Assembly: GCA_002478505.1 (NCBI GenBank)
Contig: DLOP01000136.1
Coordinates: forward strand, 1-13,386
DNA length: 13,386 nucleotides
Reading direction: 5' to 3'
DNA from: Lachnospiraceae bacterium UBA7481
Lineage (GTDB): Bacteria; Bacillota; Clostridia; Lachnospirales; Lachnospiraceae
The notes beneath the pieces were generated by a model. That model was not told the origin of the DNA, ran no database searches, and saw only the letters and a program-made list of their open reading frames with translations. Positions 7,415 to 13,386 of this stretch are shown here, piece after piece (positions within the stretch are counted from its first letter, which is position 1; each line of letters starts with the position of its first letter). Both the position numbers and the translations under genes were made by a program.

Positions 7415-7501
7415 TTGATTTACCTCAAAAAAACCTGATTCGTCAATATCATTATAACCTATTTTTCACAGGTATACCATTCCGAAAAAGGAGTATTACA
7501 A

Positions 7502-8653
7502 TTACTGCAGCAATTGTAAGATCTGTGACGGGCGCTCATTCGCCTGCGCCAGCATGGAAATGCCCGCCTGTGACAATACCTGCTGGGTCGTATATTCCGT
7601 CATTTCCTCCGCCATATCTACATCCATGATCCGGGAATAAGCAGATGTCATATTCTCCTCGGTTATGTCATTACTTGAGGCATTATGTTCCAGACGATTT
7701 TGGTATGCACCCAGACGGGAACGCACAGAGTTGATATAAGTCAACGCTTTCTTTGTACTCTCAATACCTTCCTGCGGTCCATCTACATCCAAGCTGCCAT
7801 CATCGTTATATGTCCTGATGGAAGTCAACTCGTCTATTCCCATATCTTCTAAGCTGATCTTCGGAATACGGATGCCTAACTCCTGACCTTCATTAGCGCC
7901 GATCTGGATCTTCATGGCGCCAATCTGGGTGATATCGATCTCAACTTCACCTGTAACCGTTTTAAAATCAGCCCTAATGTGCATTTCAAAATCGCCGTCC
8001 GCTGTTATGGTAAGTTCATCAAGATCTTCATTGACTTTTGCCATAAGTCCCGCTGACGGAAAACCGGTCAAATTAGTTTCCAATACACTTTGATTGACCG
8101 TACCTACATCTTTACCGTCAATTTCAGTAATTGTAACTAATCCGGTCAAATCAATTTCATAATCTCCCTGCGGTACTTCATCGGAATAGTATCCGATCTT
8201 TACATCAGGATTGTTGGTATAACCCTTCAAATCAAAGGAACCGTCTAACAGCGGCATACCATTATATTCCGTATCTCTTGCAATACGCTCAATCTCCTGC
8301 TTTAACTGCTGGATCTCCTTATCAATGATCTCTCTGTCCCCATCTGTCTTAGGATCATTGCTCGCCTGAACACAAAGTTCACTCATACGCTGGATGATCG
8401 CAGAAATTTCACTCAACGCACCATCCGCCGTCTCAACCACGGAAATACCGTCATTTGTGTTGTTGGTTCCAACTTTAATGCCCTTGACCTGGGAATCCAT
8501 ACGACTGGCGATCGCAAGACCTGCGGGATTGTCTTTCGCATGGTTGACCTTTAAGCCGGAGGATAATCTCTCCATGGCTGCTGTCAGTTTATTATCTGTT
8601 CTATTCAGGGTATTGTTCGCCATCATCGCTGTTGCATTGTAATTGATCTTCAT
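7502..8653 (-). CDS. fliC: Flagellin, filament subunit
   Basis: A 383-residue flagellin, the secreted subunit of the flagellar filament (called hag in many Firmicutes). The conserved N-terminal D0/D1 region spans about 1-140: MKINYNATAMMANNTLNR, then LSSGLKVNHAKDNPAGLAIA, then the IIQRMSELCVQASND helix. The C-terminal D1/D0 region spans about 290-383 and ends LSQAGISMLAQANERPSQIL. The middle (about 140-290) is a modest variable domain rich in acidic residues and beta-type sequence. There is no cleaved signal peptide, as expected for type III flagellar export. An unusual cysteine, C94, lies in the D1 helix at the region corresponding to the TLR5 site. The ATG has an AAAGG site about 10 nt upstream. 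No strong terminator follows, so read-through to the DUF6440-type gene and fliS is possible. Confidence 0.97.
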   Translation of the reverse strand: MKINYNATAMMANNTLNRTDNKLTAAMERLSSGLKVNHAKDNPAGLAIASRMDSQVKGIKVGTNNTNDGISVVETADGALSEISAIIQRMSELCVQASNDPKTDGDREIIDKEIQQLKQEIERIARDTEYNGMPLLDGSFDLKGYTNNPDVKIGYYSDEVPQGDYEIDLTGLVTITEIDGKDVGTVNQSVLETNLTGFPSAGLMAKVNEDLDELTITADGDFEMHIRADFKTVTGEVEIDITQIGAMKIQIGANEGQELGIRIPKISLEDMGIDELTSIRTYNDDGSLDVDGPQEGIESTKKALTYINSVRSRLGAYQNRLEHNASSNDITEENMTSAYSRIMDVDMAEEMTEYTTQQVLSQAGISMLAQANERPSQILQLLQ

Positions 8654-8662
8654 AATCTTGTA

Positions 8663-8777
8663 TCCTTTCAGTTTGTAAATTCTGTGCTACATGGTTCCGT
8701 CATCGGATGTTTATCTGTTATGTCCCTGCTTTCTTATCCTTTGACTGATAATGCCATAACATCGATCCCTCATCCGT
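8663..8777 (-). promoter_or_regulatory. Flagellin leader with six ANGGA motifs, possible CsrA target
   Basis: Read on the minus strand, the 125 bases before flagellin hold six ANGGA motifs: at 8773-8777, 8766-8770, 8737-8741, 8723-8727, 8696-8700 and 8663-8667. The last is the Shine-Dalgarno itself. ANGGA is the core of CsrA-binding sites, and CsrA represses flagellin (hag) translation in Bacillus subtilis by binding its leader. An imperfect direct repeat (14 of 18 bases) brings pairs of these motifs into similar settings. The transcription start is not evident: a TATAAT lies further upstream without a good -35, and TCCGATGA near 8700 resembles a sigma-28 -10 without its -35. CsrA control here is inference. 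Confidence 0.4.
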
Positions 8778-8886
8778 TCATTGCAAGATACATAGATGCA
8801 CCTATTATACCCTGCAATTACTATAACGAAGTTATTGACGTATTTTTCTCTGCAAATGGCATCCTCCATGACATCATTTACAACTG

Positions 8887-11800
8887 TCAAACAGCGTCTC
8901 TTAAAAATACTTTCATAAATGTCTTAGCTGTCTGATATAAGTTTTCTGACGACATCCCTGTTCTATTAATATCATCGGCTCTTTCCGCGAAATTATTAAT
9001 ATCTACACGGTCAGATTGAATAAATTTTATTTCCGATACCGGCAGATCCTTTGCCTGCATCTCCTCTTTAAAAGCGTTTTTCTGTTGTTTCAAAGCTGCC
9101 AGACCGTCTGACCTGTCGCAGACAATATAACCTGACATCGTATCCCCTTCAAACAATGCGGACACCTTACCGAAGTTCTCCGTCTCCATGGTGATCGTCA
9201 CATGATTCTCTGTGGTACTGCTGTGGCAAAGGCGCACATTGACGGAAGTTATCTTACCTCCAACCTCCATCGGGATCTCATAGCATTCTTCCCTCGCCAT
9301 ATTTCTTGCAACAAAAACCTGTTTCCATGCCAGATTGATCTCCTTTACATCAATCCTGTCCGTCTGTTGCTCTGCGCTTACTGTCAGAATCTCTTCCATC
9401 CGGTCCGCCAGATGCTCATAGGCTTCTTTTGCACTAACGCTGTCCGTAAAATGCTCCTGCAGGCTGCTAATAGCATCGTCCAGTAAATCACTTATACTTC
9501 CTGCTGCAGAATATGTCGATCCATCTGCTGTTTTAGACACCTCATCGGAACTGACTTCAGATACGGAAGCCTCTCTCTGTCCATCCAGATATGCCGCCTG
9601 TTTCTTCACCTGTCCCGCCATGCTGCCCCGGTCTGACAACAGGCTGTCAGCCGCTGCAAGATTATCTAATGTGGCGGGCATATCAAATGACAGTAACATC
9701 GACACTGCCTGATCAGAAACTTCCGCCGCCATCCTGATCTCTGCCGCCTGCTCCTTCAGATAAGCATGATCTGCTCTTTCCGCCTCCTGCGTCTGTGTCC
9801 TCGCCATTTCCTGCTGCTTATCGTAAAGCGCTTCCAGGCTGATATCGTCTGCATCAAATACTTCCGCTACCGCTTCCGGCGTCAGCCCTGCCTTGACATC
9901 ACCGGCAAGCTTCTGATAATATGCGACCCTGCTATCCTCTTCCTGACTCTTTGCATTGCGACCATTGCTGTCGCTGCCATCTTCTGTCATTCCCTGCTCA
10001 CGATACGCCGTTTCGATCGCCATCGTAATCGAATTACGATAACCGCCTTCTCCCGCGATCTCCTCTTTCAACGCGCCAAAATCATCATCCACCTGATAAT
10101 CCATCCTGCCGCGTCTATGGTTTCTGACAGCTGTCAGAAGATTCTTAAAATTGATCTCCGCGCCCTGATTTAATAAGCTTCCAATCGCTGCACCGTCCCG
10201 TTTCTCCACCTGATGCAGCAGACGGTAGATACCGATATAGCTTTCCTTTTCTTCTGGCGTAATCTCATTCCTCTGCTCCAAACGGTATAGATAATGGCTG
10301 TATTTCTCCATTTCATCCTTAGAACCGCCGTCCCTGTCAGCAAGATGGTTTTCCAATTCTTCCATGGATACTGTCAGCGGATTGACGCCCTCTCTAATCA
10401 AATCCAAGGTAGCGGCAGGCGTCATTTTATCGATCACTCTGCTGACCGTGGCATATGTTTCTTTTACCGCATGAATATTTTCTTCGCTAAGTTCCATGCC
10501 GTTATATCCCAGAATCCTTACGGCGCGCCGATTGCCCTCCGTTGTTTCCAGATTCATCTCCTGCAGGATATCATCTACATTGCGGAATGCTTTCTCTATG
10601 GAATCTCCATATTCAGCCATCGGCGCCGTCATCAATGGCTCGTATCTTTCCTCCATGGCTGCATAAGCGCTTTGTCGTGCTGTGCCGGTCTCATAGACCA
10701 TTTCCACAGTAACAGTTTGCGAAAAGGCTGTTTTATTTTCCTGCAGCAGCTCGCCGAGGATAGACGCCGGCATACCGGGGATCGCCCGGACTTTGCTGAT
10801 GGTCTCCTGGAATAATGCAGACATTTCTTTTATGGAAGTCATCGCTACATCGCCTGTATTCATTGCGCCATTGCCTGTATCGCTGCCTTCCCCCGATCTG
10901 CCAAATAAAACTCTCTGGATCTCCTGTTCTGCTGCCTTTAAGTTCTCAACCAAAGCAGAAAGCTCTGTGGTATCAATGGAGATCCCCTGCTTCAATAAAC
11001 GATAATTTACCTGTACCGACATATACAGTCTGACTTCTTCCATCTGACGGCGGGCATAAACGGAACGATCTGATGCGTCCACCTGTCCTGCCGCTTCGCC
11101 CTGTGCCGCATCACTTTCTGTATTTCTCCCTGCTTCGCTCTCTATCTTCTCCTGCGCTGCTGTCAAATGCGCAAGATCCAGTCTGTCTCCGTCTGCAACA
11201 ACTTTATCCACCGCCGCGTCCGTGATAGCAGCTGCTTCCTGCTCCACGCGCACTGCCTTTTCCAGCAGCGATTCCTGACCAAGAAAATCTGTGACCTTCG
11301 CTGTCCTTCCATCCTGTGAGATTTCATTGATCGCCTGATTGATCTGATTTAATTCGGCAAATGACTCAGCCGTCAGCGGAAGACCTGTTTCCACCATCCA
11401 GGCAGCATCCTGCAAAGTTTCTTCCGTCACCTCATAACCGGCTTCCTTGATGACCTTCTCCATAGAAGCCTGTAATGCGGAAACATCCATTTGATCTGCC
11501 TTCCGTCCATAATATCCGCCTGTCGTCTCCGCAAAATATCCCCTTCCCTGCACATCCGCATCATGGGAGCCGCTATATACGGCACGATACAGATTCTCTA
11601 AAACAGGTGAAAGATGATTTTCGAGGAGATACTTCTTCACTCCTTCCAGATCCTCTTTTGTACCGCTTTGCAGCTGCTTTGTTATCTGCTCCGCCATTTC
11701 CATGGCAGACTGCGCGTCCTGCACATTCTTTTCCGTCACCGGAATATCATACTGATGAAATGCATCAAGGATCTCCTGTGCCCGCACTTCGCTTCCTGTA

Positions 11801-12258
11801 ATCTTCTTTAATGTCTCAACATCAATATCATCATTATAACCGGCAATGACCGCACCGGACTCCGCAAGCTCCGCCTTGATCGTATCTACTATAGTGACCG
11901 CCTCTTCCGGTTCCATTACTCCGGGATCATAGCCCTCCTCGGCTAATTTCGCAAAATCCTCATCAGACATGGAATTGGACATCACCGTCATATAATCTTT
12001 CTGTAAAGAAACGTCAGTTGCCGCCGCTTCCGCCATGACGTCTTCCATCGTTTTTCCCTGTTTATCATATGCCTGATTGCCCGGCATACCTCCGGAAAAA
12101 TCTACGCTAAATCCCCTGCTGCCAGCTTTATGAACACTTCCGCCGGCTTCACGGGCAGCGCCGTTATGACTGCCGTGTACATGACCGCCATGCATTCCCT
12201 GAGCGTCTTGCATCCCGGCATATTGTTCCATTTCCTTCTGATTTCTCTGGATATTCAT
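8887..12258 (-). CDS. Very large DUF6240-type flagellar-locus protein with a possible FliK-like C-terminus
   Basis: An 1123-residue protein from the chosen start. I recognise the general DUF6240 type found near Lachnospiraceae flagellar genes; its function is not established. Residues 21-33 are His- and Gly-rich. Most of the chain (about 80-960) is helical, acidic and Ala/Glu-rich, with recurring short modules such as IPVTEKNVQDA, YEVTEETLQDA, MELSEENIHA and MPATLDNLAAA. Residues about 975-1075 resemble the FliK hook-length-control C-terminal fold: YEIPMEVGG, then strands with VTITMETENFGKVSA, then a helix LKQQKNAFKEEM and LPVSEIKFI. No signal peptide or membrane segment is seen, which fits either a cytoplasmic protein or a type III export substrate. 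The ATG at 12258 has AGAGAGG 7 nt upstream; the ATG at 12264 would have it only 1 nt away. A sigma-28-like promoter precedes it and flagellin follows. Confidence 0.8.
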   Translation of the reverse strand: MNIQRNQKEMEQYAGMQDAQGMHGGHVHGSHNGAAREAGGSVHKAGSRGFSVDFSGGMPGNQAYDKQGKTMEDVMAEAAATDVSLQKDYMTVMSNSMSDEDFAKLAEEGYDPGVMEPEEAVTIVDTIKAELAESGAVIAGYNDDIDVETLKKITGSEVRAQEILDAFHQYDIPVTEKNVQDAQSAMEMAEQITKQLQSGTKEDLEGVKKYLLENHLSPVLENLYRAVYSGSHDADVQGRGYFAETTGGYYGRKADQMDVSALQASMEKVIKEAGYEVTEETLQDAAWMVETGLPLTAESFAELNQINQAINEISQDGRTAKVTDFLGQESLLEKAVRVEQEAAAITDAAVDKVVADGDRLDLAHLTAAQEKIESEAGRNTESDAAQGEAAGQVDASDRSVYARRQMEEVRLYMSVQVNYRLLKQGISIDTTELSALVENLKAAEQEIQRVLFGRSGEGSDTGNGAMNTGDVAMTSIKEMSALFQETISKVRAIPGMPASILGELLQENKTAFSQTVTVEMVYETGTARQSAYAAMEERYEPLMTAPMAEYGDSIEKAFRNVDDILQEMNLETTEGNRRAVRILGYNGMELSEENIHAVKETYATVSRVIDKMTPAATLDLIREGVNPLTVSMEELENHLADRDGGSKDEMEKYSHYLYRLEQRNEITPEEKESYIGIYRLLHQVEKRDGAAIGSLLNQGAEINFKNLLTAVRNHRRGRMDYQVDDDFGALKEEIAGEGGYRNSITMAIETAYREQGMTEDGSDSNGRNAKSQEEDSRVAYYQKLAGDVKAGLTPEAVAEVFDADDISLEALYDKQQEMARTQTQEAERADHAYLKEQAAEIRMAAEVSDQAVSMLLSFDMPATLDNLAAADSLLSDRGSMAGQVKKQAAYLDGQREASVSEVSSDEVSKTADGSTYSAAGSISDLLDDAISSLQEHFTDSVSAKEAYEHLADRMEEILTVSAEQQTDRIDVKEINLAWKQVFVARNMAREECYEIPMEVGGKITSVNVRLCHSSTTENHVTITMETENFGKVSALFEGDTMSGYIVCDRSDGLAALKQQKNAFKEEMQAKDLPVSEIKFIQSDRVDINNFAERADDINRTGMSSENLYQTAKTFMKVFLRDAV

Positions 12259-12299
12259 AGTCATTCCTCTCTATTCCTCTTTTACACGAGCTATACTAT

Positions 12300-12326
12300 A
12301 TTTCGGTAATAACCTTGTCTAACTTA
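12300..12326 (-). promoter_or_regulatory. Sigma-28-like (flagellar) promoter before the DUF6240-type gene
   Basis: On the minus strand TAAG (12323-12326), a 15-bp spacer (12308-12322) and ACCGAAAT (12300-12307) fit the flagellar sigma-factor pattern TAAA-N15-GCCGATAA with a few mismatches. It lies 42 bp before the gene's ATG. The sigma-70-type alternative (TATAGT nearby) has no good -35. If used, it puts the gene in the late flagellar regulon with flagellin. Confidence 0.45.
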
Positions 12327-12404
12327 ACACTCAATAGGATTTGGGTGTCAAAAGGTACCTTTTAAATTTTGAGACGGCGAGCTGCTCTGACATGGAGGAT
12401 TATT

Positions 12405-12455
12405 ATGAAAAAACGCCCGACAACCATTGTCAGACGTTTTCTTAAATCATTATAA
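12405..12455 (+). other. Possible 16-residue basic peptide frame overlapping the glgB terminator
   Basis: On the plus strand GGAGG (12394-12398) stands 6 bases before an ATG that opens a 16-codon frame reading MKKRPTTIVRRFLKSL. Spacing and site are ideal, and the peptide is strongly basic. A possible promoter (TTGGGT, 16 bp, TAAATT) lies upstream. However, the frame runs exactly through the terminator hairpin, so its codons are constrained by another function. It may be chance. Confidence 0.15.
12408..12439 (-). terminator. Intrinsic terminator of glgB
   Basis: Arms 12411-12423 and 12427-12439 form a 13-bp stem with two G-T pairs and a 3-base loop. On the minus strand the stem ends in TTT and three more T follow. 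It begins about 46 bp after the glgB stop codon. The plus side also has four T after the stem, so weak termination in that direction is possible. It separates glgB from the flagellar genes. Confidence 0.85.
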
Positions 12456-12485
12456 TTATTTGCGGTCATTATACAGCACCCATTT

Positions 12486-13386
12486 TTAGAACTTATAAAC
12501 CGCTGCTCCATAAGGCGGGAGATCAAATTTGATGGCGTAATCCTTTTTGTCGCACTCCATCTTGATCGCCTTCAATTCCGCCGGAAGCTCATGGCCAAGC
12601 CCGCCAAAGCGCTCCTCATCACTGTTCAGTACCAGCTTATATTTACCCTTTTTCGGAACGCCGACATAATATTCTTCCCGCTTCATCGGCGTCATGTTCA
12701 GGACAAATAGCATATTATTCTTGCCGTCTTTGGATTTACGGATAAAGCTGTAGGTACTTCTGTCCGCATCATTGGGATTGATCCACTCAAATCCATCCCA
12801 GCTGTCATCCAATTCATACAGGCAGGGATTCTTCCGATATAACTTCAGCAGCTCCGCTACAAAATCCTTCATGCCAATATTTAATTTTTCACCCAGCAGG
12901 AACCAGTCAAGCTCCCTCGTTTCGCTCCACTCGCGCTCCTGGGCAAATTCCTGTCCCATGAACAAAAGCTTCTTTCCTGAATGTCCAAACATAAAGGTAT
13001 AGCCTGCTCGGAGATTAGCAAATTTATCAATGGTATATCCCGGCATTTTATTGACCATGGAACATTTCAAATGTACCACCTCGTCATGAGAAAGGGGCAT
13101 GATATATTTCTCACTGCAGTTATAACTCATGGCAAATGTCATTTTATGGTGATTATTCTTTCTGAAATACGGATCCAGTTTCATATAATCACAGAAGTCA
13201 TGCATCCAACCCATATTCCACTTAAAGGTGAATCCAAGACCGTCATCCTCCGGCGCCGCCGTAACTTTCGGCCATGCGGTGGATTCCTCTGCAATGGTCA
13301 TAATGCCTTTGCCTAATCCGTGAACTACGGAATTCAGGTGCTTAAAGAATTCAATTGCTTCCAAATTCTCATTGCCGCCGTATTTA
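12486..13386 (-). CDS. glgB: 1,4-alpha-glucan branching enzyme GlgB, C-terminal part (cut by the window edge)
   Basis: GlgB transfers cut alpha-1,4 chains onto alpha-1,6 branch points during glycogen synthesis in the cytoplasm. About 300 C-terminal residues are visible. The frame stays open to the right edge, where it reads KYGGNENLEAIEFF, so the gene continues outside the window. Visible GH13 features are TIAEEST with the catalytic acid Glu, LSHDEVVH with the conserved His-Asp pair, and the Firmicutes-type segment GHSGKKLLFMGQEFAQE. The C-terminal all-beta domain ends in PPYGAAVYKF. The TTG at 13364 is an internal Leu codon, not a start. The stop codon is followed by a strong terminator, making this the last gene of its transcript. 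Other glycogen genes would be expected upstream, outside the window. Confidence 0.96.
   Translation of the reverse strand, partial: KYGGNENLEAIEFFKHLNSVVHGLGKGIMTIAEESTAWPKVTAAPEDDGLGFTFKWNMGWMHDFCDYMKLDPYFRKNNHHKMTFAMSYNCSEKYIMPLSHDEVVHLKCSMVNKMPGYTIDKFANLRAGYTFMFGHSGKKLLFMGQEFAQEREWSETRELDWFLLGEKLNIGMKDFVAELLKLYRKNPCLYELDDSWDGFEWINPNDADRSTYSFIRKSKDGKNNMLFVLNMTPMKREEYYVGVPKKGKYKLVLNSDEERFGGLGHELPAELKAIKMECDKKDYAIKFDLPPYGAAVYKF

Noticed and set aside
7441..7500. Possible terminator after flagellin
   Set aside because: A small hairpin (about 9 bp with a bulge) can be drawn near 7456-7479, but no T-run follows on the minus strand, so I do not call it a terminator.
8822..8836. loxP-like sequence (ATAACGAAGTTAT)
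   Set aside because: It matches only one loxP arm approximately and is itself a short local inverted repeat (ATAAC/GTTAT). There is no second arm, and no recombinase gene is present.
8711..8869. 52-codon minus-strand frame in the flagellin leader
   Set aside because: No ribosome site precedes its ATG, the peptide (Cys- and Arg-rich) resembles nothing known to me, and the region is better explained as the flagellin promoter and leader.
10294..10815. 173-codon open frame on the plus strand, and neighbouring plus frames in 9202-11811
   Set aside because: All are opposite the large DUF6240-type gene, whose codon usage and continuous 1123-codon frame are convincing. The plus frames are Cys/His/Phe/Leu-rich in the way antisense shadows are.
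12981..13316. 111-codon open frame on the plus strand
   Set aside because: It is antisense to the well-conserved GlgB catalytic region and has no support of its own.
1..13386. CRISPR array, tRNA, rRNA, transposase or attachment sites
   Set aside because: I looked for regularly spaced repeats, cloverleaf-like segments, transposase motifs and flanking direct repeats around the AT-rich block, and found none that I could support.

Overview
The window comes from a motile Gram-positive anaerobe, most probably a member of the Lachnospiraceae (class Clostridia). This rests on the flagellin and FliS sequences, a very large DUF6240-type protein beside them, a DUF6440-type small protein, a Firmicutes-type GlgB, purine-rich Shine-Dalgarno sites and moderate-to-low GC. 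No search could be run, so family names rest on recognition by eye. Every well-supported gene lies on the minus strand, so transcription runs from right to left.

Layout in the direction of transcription: (1) the 3' part of glgB (12486 to the right edge), closed by a strong intrinsic terminator. (2) A flagellar block: a 1123-residue DUF6240-type protein with a sigma-28-like promoter and a possible FliK-like C-terminus; flagellin, with a GGA-rich leader suggestive of CsrA control; a 59-residue DUF6440-type gene; and the flagellin chaperone fliS. (3) About 400 bp of AT-rich DNA after fliS, which holds a decayed, internally deleted second copy of fliS. (4) An AT-rich accessory block of an XRE-family regulator, a NYN-domain putative RNase and a RhuM-Doc/Fic fusion, ending in a long hairpin terminator. 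(5) A hybrid sensor histidine kinase with a Cache-like sensor and two receiver domains, ending in a perfect inverted-repeat terminator at the left edge.

The flagellar genes form a coherent late-flagellar set: filament subunit, its secretion chaperone, and a large protein that I infer may be a secreted or export-linked flagellar factor. The XRE-NYN-RhuM/Doc block looks like a horizontally acquired regulator-plus-effector module beside the decayed fliS copy. Its function is not known from the sequence; toxin-like or defence-like activity is an inference. No CRISPR array, tRNA, rRNA or transposase was seen.
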